Source: an uncultured Schlesneria sp. (GTDB taxonomy: Bacteria > Planctomycetota > Planctomycetia > Planctomycetales > Planctomycetaceae). From it: a DNA stretch of 64,000 nucleotides. The DNA is taken from assembly GCA_903871875.1 (NCBI GenBank), contig CAIQIR010000142.1, forward strand, positions 16,067-80,066, in the 5' to 3' direction. Below the pieces are notes generated by a model. The model made no database searches, was not told the origin of the DNA, and was given only the letters and a program-made list of their open reading frames with translations. Positions 8,564 to 16,873 of the stretch are shown in pieces. The first letter of the stretch is position 1. Every line of letters starts with the position of its first letter. The position numbers were made by a program, and so were the translations under genes.

Positions 8564-9313
8564 TCAACCGCTGCGCGGGCTTTCCTGGCCTCGGTCAAAA
8601 TCAATCATCGAGGTGAACGAGCCCACACGCAGAGACTCGCGACTGGCAAAAGGTTCGCCGTATTTTTTGCCGATCGACCAACCCCAATAGCGGGCGCGAT
8701 CGCGAATGTCGTCGAGCGGTGTCGGAAACGTCTGGGTGCGGCCGGCAACGAACTGGCTTTCGTAACAGCGAACCGCAGACATCTTCTCTTCGATCGTCTC
8801 GCTGATGTCGAACACAAACGCCGGTTGCGGATGCACGCGCAGATGGATGCTGAAGTAGTAAAAGATCTGCGGCGGATGGAACGGTTCGCCCGGCATATCG
8901 GTGCGCGTCAGCTTGGACCAGAACCGTGCGGCTTCGATCAGGCTGGTGGCGGCCACATGATCGGGATGGCTGTCTTCCCAGTAAGGGGCGAAGATCACGC
9001 GCGGTCGGGTCAGCCGAAAAATCGTGGCCAGTTTGCGACGGGCTTCCAGCGTATGTTCCAATGTTCGATTCGGCAGTCCCAAATGATGTCGCCAATCGAG
9101 CTGTAGAACTTTGGTCGCGGCCGCGGTCTCTTGCACGCGAATTTCGGGCGAGCCGAACGGGGTCGGTTCGCCATTGGTCAGGTCAAGCACCCCGACTCGC
9201 AGGCCCTGTCGTCGACAGGCAACCAGCGTCCCACCGACGCTGATTTCCGCGTCATCGGGATGCGGGGCCACGGCCAAAATATCGAGCGGTTGTTCCAGGG
9301 GCGACATTGGCAT
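8564..9313 (-). CDS. bshB1: PIG-L family deacetylase, BshB1-like
   Basis: A 249-residue LmbE/PIG-L family zinc deacetylase. The metal and catalytic motif AHPDD (about 16-21) opens the domain and HPDH (about 113-116) supplies a second metal ligand. Features shared with BshB1 are GGTL, a TNGEPTPFGSPE segment, FAPYWEDSHPDH and the C-terminal GKKYGEPF. BshB1 removes the acetyl group from N-acetylglucosaminyl-malate in bacillithiol synthesis. bshA and bshC are not in the window, so the pathway assignment rests on sequence pattern only; other PIG-L deacetylases are the alternative. Confidence 0.75.
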   Translation of the reverse strand: MPMSPLEQPLDILAVAPHPDDAEISVGGTLVACRRQGLRVGVLDLTNGEPTPFGSPEIRVQETAAATKVLQLDWRHHLGLPNRTLEHTLEARRKLATIFRLTRPRVIFAPYWEDSHPDHVAATSLIEAARFWSKLTRTDMPGEPFHPPQIFYYFSIHLRVHPQPAFVFDISETIEEKMSAVRCYESQFVAGRTQTFPTPLDDIRDRARYWGWSIGKKYGEPFASRESLRVGSFTSMIDFDRGQESPRSG

Positions 9314-9424
9314 TCATCTCGACACAAAGAAGTGATTTTGGGATAAAATTCGCTCACTCTCCCAACTCAATGCATTCACAATTTGCTGCCCGACCCTCAC
9401 TCCGCTTGTTCGTGGAGCCCGCTC

Positions 9425-9691
9425 ATGTTGCGCCCCTCTGGTTCGCTGCTTTGGTCATTAGCCCTATTCGGTGCGTTGCTGCCCGGATGTGCGACATTCG
9501 GCATCAAGAATGGCATTCCCTATTTTAGTAAGCAACCGCAGTGGGAGCCCAATGTCGAAGAAGACAAGTGGTCTTCGGTCGGCAAAATCGGGCGAGGTAA
9601 TCGTCAGCTGGAAGACGAAAACGATCCGCTCAAATCGATGCTGATGTCGAAAGAGGCTCAGGATATCGAACGGAACCTGGGATATAAGTAA
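9425..9691 (+). CDS. Small lipoprotein of unknown function
   Basis: An 88-residue protein. ATG 9425 starts a short lipoprotein signal with the lipobox LLPGC (Cys about 20), so it should be lipidated and exported. The mature part is hydrophilic, with PYFSKQPQWEPN and a final NDPLKSMLMSKEA region. Similar tiny lipoproteins are common in Planctomycetes; no function is known to me. It is convergent with the response regulator gene. Confidence 0.65.
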   Translation: MLRPSGSLLWSLALFGALLPGCATFGIKNGIPYFSKQPQWEPNVEEDKWSSVGKIGRGNRQLEDENDPLKSMLMSKEAQDIERNLGYK

Positions 9692-9796
9692 GCCAGACGC
9701 CACGCCGTAATGGCCCGCTCTTCGGCTTCACGGCCAGCACGACGGCATTTCATCGGCAATTCGTGCTGAAGCGTGACGACGGGCCCCGGTTTCTTG

Positions 9797-10267
9797 TTAT
9801 TCTTCTTCGTCGTCCGCACCGGGCTTGGCCGCCTTCTTTCGCGTGACGCGTTTCAGCGGTGCCACTTTTTCTTTCTCGGCACTTTCGACCTTCGTCGCGA
9901 AAATCCGCCGGACCGATTCCAGCAGCACTTCCATTGGGAACGGCTTCCGCAAATAGTCGGCGACACCCAGCATCTCGGCATAGGCCTTGTGTCGTCCCCC
10001 TTCGTTGGCGGTGATCATGATGACGGCCGGGGGTGAGGCCAATGTCTTCAAGAATTCCAGCACCGGAAAACCACCCATGCGAGGCATCATCATGTCGGTG
10101 ATGACCAGGTCGGGCTTCAGGGTTTCAATCTGCCCCTTCCCTTCGATGCCGTTGGGCGACAAGTACACGCGGTAGCCGTTGCCGGTGAGCACACCATGCA
10201 GCATCGACGCGATCTCGCGGTCGTCATCAATAATCAGAATCGTTTTGTTAGTCGGTTCGACGGGCAT
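9797..10267 (-). CDS. Single-domain response regulator
   Basis: A 156-residue CheY-like receiver without an output domain. Acidic pocket residues are in LIIDDD (14-16), the phospho-acceptor is D58 ([11 protein letters not shown]), with T86 and K108-P109 completing the site. After the receiver comes a tail with Lys/Arg-rich and then acidic residues (ending DDEEE), which may bind a partner. ATG 10267 has GAGGA upstream; ATG 10315 is a longer alternative. No histidine kinase is adjacent, so the input is unknown. Confidence 0.85.
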   Translation of the reverse strand: MPVEPTNKTILIIDDDREIASMLHGVLTGNGYRVYLSPNGIEGKGQIETLKPDLVITDMMMPRMGGFPVLEFLKTLASPPAVIMITANEGGRHKAYAEMLGVADYLRKPFPMEVLLESVRRIFATKVESAEKEKVAPLKRVTRKKAAKPGADDEEE

Positions 10268-10638
10268 CGGAACGTCCTCGGCGGGGCAGGAATCTCGGCG
10301 GGCAGTAGACATCATCGTAGATTGCACCCCCGCGAGTGACAAGCGGATGACAACGAAGCGATTTCGCCTTTTTCTCGAATTGTCAGGTCGAACGACGTCT
10401 GCCCGTCTCGCCAATCAATGCGACCGGCAGCCAACTTCGCAGACGGTTTCCACCCGATTCACGATCCTTCAACAGATCAGCGGCAGTGCACCAAATCACC
10501 GGTCGGTGATCTTAAAAACTGACATCAGTGTCGCCGTGCGGCCGTCGCCGACACAAGCCAAATCCGTCACCGTTCCCCTGATTCTCTGGCCGTCACCATC
10601 TTCTCTCTTCTCTGGTCGTCGCTACCGAGGGATCACCG

Positions 10639-12405
10639 TCAGCGATCGTTTCGCGGACCGCGTCGCGGTGGACCACCACCTTCACGCGACGGCCGGAAAT
10701 CCCGTCGCGGTGGAAGTCCCGGCATCGCCTGCACTCGGCGACCCCGCAGACGAACGCCCTGGACCGAATCCAAAATCTGTTCCGCGCATTCGGCGGCCAC
10801 TTGCACAAAGCTGACCGTCGCCAGAATTTGAATTCCGCCGATCACCGTTCGCGGCACGCCGGCCTCGTTGGCGATACAGCCCACAAAATCGCCGGGAGTA
10901 ATCCCCGCGTTGTCCCCGATATTGAACTTGATCCAGACACCGGTTTCATCGATTCGCGGAGCGGCACCACGGGCCGACGATTCACGCGGCCGCGTCATTT
11001 GCGGAGGACCATCGTCACGATGACCGCGCTGCGGCCGATCATCGAATGACTGCTCGCGCTGCGGACGGCGCGGCGGACGCGGATCGTCTTCGGCGATGCG
11101 TTCCGGCGCCCGCAGTTTTTCTTCCGCCAACAGATGCATCAAGGCCGACACGATCTCGCCCGGCGCGTGTCCGGCTTCGATCAGGTCTTCCAGCAGCTTG
11201 TCCTGTGCCTTGAACTCGCCCGATTGAATCGTGTTATGCAGCGATTCGACCAGCCGACTGGCATGCTTCTCTTCCAGCTCTTCCAAGCGCGGCACCGACA
11301 AGCGAGGAATCTTGGCTTTCGTGAACCGGATGATCTGCTGCAGCCGGCCGAATTCGCGACCGCTGACCAGGCTGATCGCCTTGCCACTTTTCCCCGCGCG
11401 ACCGGTTCGTCCAATGCGATGGACATAATCTTCCGCGTCATGGGGCAATTCGTAATTGAAGACAATCTCCAGATCATCCACGTCCAGCCCGCGTGCGGCC
11501 ACGTCGGTGGCCACCAGCAGTTCAATCTTCCGTTCGCGGAACCGCTTCATCGTGCGTTCGCGCATCGGCTGAGTCATATCGCCGTGCAGTTTGTCGGCGC
11601 TGTATCCGCGCGCCACCAGCGCTTCGGTCAGGGCGTCGACCTGGATCTTCGTGAAGCCGAACACCAGTCCATAGCGAACTTCATGCAGGTCCAGCAGTCG
11701 GCACAGTACTTCGGTTTTCGACCGATAATCGACTTCGACGTAGAATTGCTCGATCGCCGGCACATTGAGCGCCGTCGCTTCGATTTTCACCGTGACGGGG
11801 TCGTTGGTGAACCGTTCAATGATCTTGCGAATCGGTGGCGGGACCGTGGCCGAAAACAGCACCACCTGCCGCTTGTCCGGCACCGATTCGAGAATCTTTT
11901 CGATGTCGTCGCGGAAGCCCATGTCGAGCATCCGGTCGGCCTCATCGAGGACGACCATCTTGACCTCGTTCAGCTTCAGTGTCCCCTGCTTGATATGGTC
12001 GATCAGACGACCCGGGGTGCCGATCACGATCTGCGGTCCGGCTTTCAGCCCGCGGAACTGGTGGTCGTAGCTTTGTCCGCCGAAGATTGGCAGCTCGCGA
12101 ACGCCCTTTTTGAAGAAGGCCAGTTTCGCGATCTCTTCCGCCACCTGTGACGCCAGTTCGCGCGTGGGGCACATCATCAGAATTTGCACGGCGCGATTTG
12201 CGGGATCAGCCAGCTCGACAGCGGGGATCCCAAACGCGGCGGTTTTGCCCGATCCGGTTTGCGACTGCCCAATCACATCGTGACCAGCCAGCAGGGGTGG
12301 AATCGCTTCGGCCTGAATGGGCGAAGCCTGTTCAAACCCCATCCGTTCGACAGCCTTGAGAACTTCCGGCGACAGACCTAATTCAGAAAACAGTTTTTGT
12401 GTCAT
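10639..12405 (-). CDS. deaD: DEAD-box ATP-dependent RNA helicase, DeaD/CsdA type
   Basis: A 588-residue protein. The helicase core has the Q motif, Walker A SQTGSGKT (48-55), PTRELA, TPGR, DEAD (154-157), SAT and the C-terminal ARGLD and HRIGRTGR motifs. A charged Arg/Pro linker leads to a DbpA-like RNA-binding fold (about 485-560) and an Arg/Gly-rich tail. Such helicases remodel RNA during ribosome assembly, RNA decay and cold growth. No Shine-Dalgarno is evident before ATG 12405, and the upstream kilobase has no convincing gene but has a strong minus-strand promoter (13108-13135), so a long regulatory leader is possible. Confidence 0.93.
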   Translation of the reverse strand: MTQKLFSELGLSPEVLKAVERMGFEQASPIQAEAIPPLLAGHDVIGQSQTGSGKTAAFGIPAVELADPANRAVQILMMCPTRELASQVAEEIAKLAFFKKGVRELPIFGGQSYDHQFRGLKAGPQIVIGTPGRLIDHIKQGTLKLNEVKMVVLDEADRMLDMGFRDDIEKILESVPDKRQVVLFSATVPPPIRKIIERFTNDPVTVKIEATALNVPAIEQFYVEVDYRSKTEVLCRLLDLHEVRYGLVFGFTKIQVDALTEALVARGYSADKLHGDMTQPMRERTMKRFRERKIELLVATDVAARGLDVDDLEIVFNYELPHDAEDYVHRIGRTGRAGKSGKAISLVSGREFGRLQQIIRFTKAKIPRLSVPRLEELEEKHASRLVESLHNTIQSGEFKAQDKLLEDLIEAGHAPGEIVSALMHLLAEEKLRAPERIAEDDPRPPRRPQREQSFDDRPQRGHRDDGPPQMTRPRESSARGAAPRIDETGVWIKFNIGDNAGITPGDFVGCIANEAGVPRTVIGGIQILATVSFVQVAAECAEQILDSVQGVRLRGRRVQAMPGLPPRRDFRPSREGGGPPRRGPRNDR

Positions 12406-12720
12406 AATTCGATTTTACCGGGAACAGGCCCCACATCCCAGCCGCTTCCCCAAGAAGGATTGTCAGAGCCCCCCACCAACCACAGCTCCTACGCATTATT
12501 CCGATTCTTCTGTTCGCGTCGCTTGATGGGTTACGCATGGACAGGTGGTTCGCGCGGTGTGCGTCTTTGGGACGAAGATTGTTGCTGTCCAGGGGCATTT
12601 TGTGGCCGCTTTGATGTGTGTTATTGGCACAGTTCTGGTTTTTGGCCTGTTTTCTCAGGGGTGATGGCTCCGCCGTAGTGTCGTCTGTTAATTTGGGTAA
12701 TTCGCTCGAAAACAAATGGG

Positions 12721-12850
12721 TGATGATCAACATTGATCAACATGATCAAGTTTGGTCAACACCCCTGTTTTGTAGGGTTTGGCGAGTTTTTTCCGATGAT
12801 CGAGTTTGATCAACATTGATCAACATCCCTATTTTGTTGAGTTTTGTCGT
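12721..12850. repeat. Degenerate tandem repeats with TTGATCAA palindromes
   Basis: Two clusters (about 12722-12762 and 12796-12832) are built from TGATCAACAT-like units. The 8-base palindrome TTGATCAA occurs perfectly at 12733-12740, 12806-12813 and 12816-12823; the last two are exactly 10 bases apart. The sequence after each cluster, CCC(C)T(G/A)TTTTGT, is also repeated, so the whole is an imperfect duplication of about 70 bases. It may bind a protein or shape the helicase leader RNA. Confidence 0.6.
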
Positions 12851-13107
12851 GACCCGCGAAATCCTCTGACCACGTCCTGCGCCCCCGATTCCGCACGTTT
12901 CTCGCTTCCAATCGTTCATCGCCCGCCCCCCGCTTCGTACCGTCCCCTCGACCGACACCAAACGGGTCGATCGCGTACCGAATTTCGATTTCGACAAAAT
13001 TGAGTTCCCGGTCAGGACTCTGCCTGACGCGGTGCTCCTCGCCGCCGGATCGGGGCAACTCTCCGATTTCGGTGGTCGTCTCGCCCGCGAAACAACCGAC
13101 AGTAATA

Positions 13108-13135
13108 AATATAGGAATCGACAAGCAAATGTCAA
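13108..13135 (-). promoter_or_regulatory. Near-consensus promoter facing the helicase gene
   Basis: On the minus strand TTGACA (13135-13130) and TATATT (13113-13108) are 16 bases apart in a locally AT-rich patch. Start would be near 13101, about 700 bases before the helicase ATG. A GTCAA/TTGAC inverted repeat overlaps the -35 element and may be an operator. Confidence 0.55.
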
Positions 13136-13492
13136 TACTATTTGACGACGAGACAAAAATGTGAAAAAATCGGGTGCCGACGAAAGGCCCGAGGCGATTC
13201 GGTGTCCGCAGATCCGCCTGCAAGACGCGATTTTGTCGGCCGCGGTGTGCACTGTCGCGTGATCAGGTGAGCTCGTGATGGGGACGCCGGTCGTGAACAG
13301 CCGATCCGTCGATGGACGTCGTACGGCCCCACTGTGCGAACCTGAAATGGGTCGCTGAAGGCCGTGTTGGCCGGCCGGAGCGGATCTGGTGTTGGCCGTT
13401 TGGGCCTCTTGAGCTAGCCTTAGGCTCTGACTCAAAAGGCTGCTGGCAATGGACGCCGGCAGATTCGGAACATTCAAGGAGGAAGCCCCGCC

Positions 13493-14068
13493 ATGCTCAC
13501 ACGTCGACAAGTTCTGGCCGCATCGGTCGCCGCGACGACACTCGGTACGTCTCTGTTCGTCGAAGCCAAGGAAAGCAGCCTGCCCCGCGTTTATTTCGAC
13601 ATCAGCATTGGTGGGAAAAAAGCCGGCCGGATCGTGATGGAACTGCGCGCCGATGTCGTGCCGAGAACGGCGGAGAATTTCCGCGAACTGTGCACGGGCG
13701 AAAAGGGCTTCGGTTACAAAGGGTCGAGCTTCCATCGCGTGATTCCCGGCTTCATGTGCCAGGGCGGCGACTTCACCAATCATGACGGCAGCGGCGGAAA
13801 ATCGATCTACGGCAACAAGTTTCCGGACGAAAACTTCAACCTGCGTCACGCCGGGCCCGGCACGCTGAGTATGGCCAACGCTGGTCGTAACACCAACGGT
13901 TCACAGTTCTTTCTGTGCACGGGAGAAACCCCGCATCTCGACGGCAAGCACGTTGTCTTCGGCCGAGTGGTCGAAGGGATGAACGTGGTCAAAAAGATCG
14001 AAGCGGTCGGCTCCAATGCCGGTCGGACCTCGAAAAAAGTCATCATCGAAGAATGCGGCGAAGTCTGA
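13493..14068 (+). CDS. Exported peptidyl-prolyl cis-trans isomerase, eukaryotic-type cyclophilin
   Basis: A 191-residue protein with an N-terminal export signal starting MLTRRQVL, of Tat-like or Sec type, and a complete cyclophilin domain. Catalytic residues are present: FHR (R82), QGGDF (Q90) and GSQFF (F140). Insertions such as [12 protein letters not shown] and [10 protein letters not shown] are those of eukaryotic CypA, not of short bacterial PpiA/PpiB. The residue matching human W121 is His (PHLDGKH). It should speed proline isomerisation outside the cytoplasm. GGAGG precedes ATG 13493, and a terminator follows (14108-14148). Confidence 0.92.
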   Translation: MLTRRQVLAASVAATTLGTSLFVEAKESSLPRVYFDISIGGKKAGRIVMELRADVVPRTAENFRELCTGEKGFGYKGSSFHRVIPGFMCQGGDFTNHDGSGGKSIYGNKFPDENFNLRHAGPGTLSMANAGRNTNGSQFFLCTGETPHLDGKHVVFGRVVEGMNVVKKIEAVGSNAGRTSKKVIIEECGEV

Positions 14069-14107
14069 AATCCGAAGCCTGAAAAACAGCTTGCAATGAA
14101 ATCCTTG

Positions 14108-14148
14108 ACCGGAGCCACCGAATTCGTTCGATCGGCTCCGGTTTTGTT
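14108..14148 (+). terminator. Rho-independent terminator after the cyclophilin gene
   Basis: ACCGGAGCC (14108-14116) pairs with GGCTCCGGT (14134-14142); TTTTGTTT follows directly. It sits 40 bases after the cyclophilin stop. Confidence 0.75.
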
Positions 14149-14486
14149 TGGTGGCGGGGCCGATTGCTGTCGCTCAGCCTGTGGCCTTCCAGGCATCTCG
14201 CGCGATCAGCGGTCCCGCGCGAAAATAAATTGCGGTTCATGCGCGGTCCCGGTGCAAGTTCCTCCCTGTCGATCGCCTGGTAATTGAGATAGAAATGACG
14301 AGCCGAATCGGGGGGCGGTCAACGATTTGCCGCCGTCGAGCGTGTCGAAGACGCAGGAAACTTGAGTTCTGGATGACGTCTTCAGCTGTGCAGTTCGCTG
14401 CATCCCGCCGCTGGAATGGCTGATTCCCGTGGCAAGGCTGGCTCGATCGGCAGACCCTGGCAGAAGTGTTGGGTTAGGAGAATGTC
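14149..14486. other. Intergenic region before the DUF1559 gene
   Basis: About 340 bases with no supportable gene. Nothing clear beyond the ribosome-binding site GGAGA before ATG 14487. Confidence 0.5.
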
Positions 14487-15413
14487 ATGACGAGGATTTC
14501 ACGGACGCATGGTCGTCATTCTCGACCGGGTTTTACGCTGATTGAATTGCTGGTCGTGATCGCCATCATCGCCGTGTTGATTGCGATCCTGCTGCCGGCT
14601 GTCCAACAAGCCAGAGAAGCCGCGCGGCGAGCCCAATGCGTGAACAACCTCAAGCAGATCGGTTTGGCGCTGCAGAACTACCACGAATCCCACAACACGT
14701 TTCCGCCGGGATACGTCTCGAACTTTGATTCCCTGGGGAATGACACCGGACCGGGCTGGGGTTGGGCGGCGATGATCCTGGGCGAGCTTGATCAGGGACC
14801 GCTGCGTGCGTCGATCACGTTTGAGCTGCCGATCGAGAACATCGCGAACACGAATCCCCGGACGACGCGAATCAGCAGTGGCATGTGTCCCTCGGATTCC
14901 GCCGAGTCCACGTGGACGGCCGTGACGCGAGACACCCTGGGAAATCCCCTGTCGACGATCTGTACGGTGGCGTCCGCAAACTACGTCGGTGTCTTCGGAG
15001 TCGCGGAACCGGGGATCGCCGGAGATGGCGTGTTCTTCCGCAACAGCCAGATTGGGATTCGTGACATCACCGATGGGGCCAGTCAGACCTTGTTGGTCGG
15101 CGAGCGGTCGCAGAAGTGGTGTGTGGCGAGTTGGGTCGGTGCCGTGACGGACGCCCAACTGTTTCCGCAGGCAGGCTCACCGGCCATCCCGCTCGTCGAG
15201 AATGCGTCCGGTATCATTCTGGGGCACACGTTCGAAGGACCCCCGAATTCACCGGACCTCGAATGCAATTGTTTTTCCAGCAAACACCTGGGCGGAGCGA
15301 ATTTCGTGTTCGCCGACGGGCATGTGCAATTTCTGGTCACTGTGATGGACAGGACCAATTTCAAAGCCCTGTCCACGCGAGCTGGCCAGGAACCGATCGG
15401 AGACCTGCAATGA
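14487..15413 (+). CDS. DUF1559 domain prepilin-like protein
   Basis: A 308-residue protein with a type IV prepilin N-terminus ([18 protein letters not shown]), cleaved at the Gly by a prepilin peptidase, then the DUF1559 body with [18 protein letters not shown] and NFFPPGY-like motifs and the C-terminal H-X9-DG signature (H, nine residues, DGHV). This family is greatly expanded in Planctomycetes and is thought to form pseudopilus-like or surface structures. Its stop overlaps the ATG of the small lipoprotein gene (ATGA), so the two are translated together. Confidence 0.93.
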   Translation: MTRISRTHGRHSRPGFTLIELLVVIAIIAVLIAILLPAVQQAREAARRAQCVNNLKQIGLALQNYHESHNTFPPGYVSNFDSLGNDTGPGWGWAAMILGELDQGPLRASITFELPIENIANTNPRTTRISSGMCPSDSAESTWTAVTRDTLGNPLSTICTVASANYVGVFGVAEPGIAGDGVFFRNSQIGIRDITDGASQTLLVGERSQKWCVASWVGAVTDAQLFPQAGSPAIPLVENASGIILGHTFEGPPNSPDLECNCFSSKHLGGANFVFADGHVQFLVTVMDRTNFKALSTRAGQEPIGDLQ

Positions 15414-15667
15414 GACAAGCCATTCTCGCCGTCATTTTGATCTGCTGTGCGGTGGGCTGCGGCAGTAGCCAACAGAGCAAGGCACTGACCATTGATGGCG
15501 TGCCGAAAAATCTGCTGGCCATCGCCAAAGAAAAGCTGCCCGACGTGACGTTTGACCAGGCCGTCAAAAAGAGCAACGGCGTGCTGGAAGTGCGTGGTAA
15601 GGACAAAAACGGGAAGGTGCGCGATATCGAGTTTTCACCGACGGGCGAAGTCGTGGAAATCGAGTGA
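15410..15667 (+). CDS. Small lipoprotein, PepSY-like
   Basis: An 85-residue protein starting at ATG 15410, which overlaps the stop of the DUF1559 gene. It has a lipoprotein signal with lipobox AVGC. The mature part ([17 protein letters not shown] and [18 protein letters not shown]) resembles the single-repeat PepSY-like/BLIP-like fold. Its pairing with a DUF1559 protein suggests it helps the pilin-like protein or acts beside it; the function is not known. Confidence 0.75.
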   Translation: MRQAILAVILICCAVGCGSSQQSKALTIDGVPKNLLAIAKEKLPDVTFDQAVKKSNGVLEVRGKDKNGKVRDIEFSPTGEVVEIE

Positions 15668-15738
15668 CGAGGATGGTTGTCGATCGTTAAAACGTCATCG
15701 AGAGCGACGGACGAGAACCTTCTCCACAGGCAGGGACC

Positions 15739-16197
15739 ATGCGATCGATTCGTCAATTCATCGTGCTGCTGACGATGATGTTCTGGCAAGGCGGCTTCAT
15801 GTTTTATGGAGGCGTCGTGGTGCCCGTGGGGGGCCGGATCCTGGGCTCGGAAACCCAACAGGGATTCATCACGCAATCGGTAACCAACTACCTGAATCTG
15901 GCAGGCGCCGTCTGCCTGATCGTCTGGGCCGAGCAGTTGTGGCATGAGCGACGACATGGAGTGACCAAACTCGAATGGAGCATTTGGTGCTGCAACATCG
16001 CTGCCTTGGGGGTCCTCGTTGTGGATCACTGGTGCATGGGTCGAGTTCTGGAATCGAGTTCGGCCAGCGTCATCGATCCAGAACGGTTCGGCCTGTATCA
16101 CAAGCTGTACATCGGCACCAGTTCGCTCCAATGGCTCGCCAGTCTGCTGATGCTGTTCCTGGCGATCAGACGCTGGAACAGATCGATTGCTATTTGA
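15739..16197 (+). CDS. Hypothetical four-helix membrane protein
   Basis: A 152-residue integral membrane protein with hydrophobic segments at about 7-30, 47-63, 80-97 and 127-143. The first helix carries FWQGGFMFYGGVVVP, a glycine-rich pattern also seen in DUF4149-type proteins, but the match is too weak to name. AGGGA lies before ATG 15739. A hairpin terminator (16365-16404) follows. Confidence 0.7.
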   Translation: MRSIRQFIVLLTMMFWQGGFMFYGGVVVPVGGRILGSETQQGFITQSVTNYLNLAGAVCLIVWAEQLWHERRHGVTKLEWSIWCCNIAALGVLVVDHWCMGRVLESSSASVIDPERFGLYHKLYIGTSSLQWLASLLMLFLAIRRWNRSIAI

Positions 16198-16364
16198 ACC
16201 GCGAGGATATCCGGCGGGCTGAGGAAGCCGAATTGGCCTGGTAAAATCACGTCCGCCTTTCAGACACGGAATGGGGGCTTGCCGCAGGGCAGCGGAGCCG
16301 TTGTTGTCGTCGACGGAAGCTGTCCGCCACATGCCGCGTCGGACCGTAAAACGCCTCATAAATG

Positions 16365-16404
16365 ACAAAAGCCCCGTGCGGGATTTTTCGCGTAGGGCTT
16401 TTGT
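16365..16404 (+). terminator. Hairpin terminator candidate
   Basis: ACAAAAGCCC (16365-16374) and GGGCTTTTGT (16395-16404) form a perfect 10-base stem. T-rich bases are inside the 3' arm rather than after it. It lies between two plus-strand genes. Confidence 0.5.
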
Positions 16405-16463
16405 GTGGGGATTCTGCTATTTTGGGTGGTGTATTGAACCGTATTTCCTAAAGGCGAATCCTT

Positions 16464-16778
16464 GTGGCAGACTTCAGAGACCCCGCTGATCTTCTCTTGA
16501 AGAATTTTTTCGACAAGGTATCCGGCCCGCTGCGACACGCCAAAATCGAGATGGCGTCCGACCTGCAGTTGCACCAACAGACAGACGATTTGTTCAGTTG
16601 CTCGGTCGTGCTGACGCAGGGGGCGAAGAAACTTCCCCCGGAAAAAATCTACGTCAGCTTCAGCAGTTTTCCGATGATCAAATTCTTCGGCCGAACCTGG
16701 ACGGAGTTTCAGGGCGAGCAAGGGATCGCTCCCTTCCTGACCGGCATTCAAGACCATTTTCGCCAGATCAAGGTGTAG
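16464..16778 (+). CDS. Hypothetical protein
   Basis: A 104-residue cytoplasmic-looking protein from GTG 16464, with AAGG about 10 bases upstream. It is mixed helical and beta-like (FSCSVVLTQGAKKLPPEKIYVSF), no signal or membrane segment. I do not recognise the family. It stands alone between a terminator and the convergent RDD gene. Confidence 0.6.
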   Translation: MADFRDPADLLLKNFFDKVSGPLRHAKIEMASDLQLHQQTDDLFSCSVVLTQGAKKLPPEKIYVSFSSFPMIKFFGRTWTEFQGEQGIAPFLTGIQDHFRQIKV

Positions 16779-16873
16779 CCGAGCAGGTGACGCGATCCGG
16801 CTGACGGCAGTGATTGCCATTCAATCCTGCCGCGGAAAATCGTTTGGCTCGTATTGACGTAGGCCACCACGAA

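Larger units (their letters stand above)
12406..13492. other. Gene-poor region between helicase and cyclophilin
   Basis: About 1.1 kb without a convincing gene. Long minus-strand frames (12746-13849, 12810-13223) have shadow-like composition, run through repeats and one overlaps the cyclophilin gene, so they are not called. The region holds the TTGATCAA repeats (12721-12850) and a minus-strand promoter (13108-13135). Confidence 0.55.

Noticed and set aside
12746..13849. Long minus-strand frame of 367 codons
   Set aside because: It overlaps the cyclophilin gene, runs through the repeat clusters, has no domain and no ribosome-binding site; likely an artefact of GC-rich composition.
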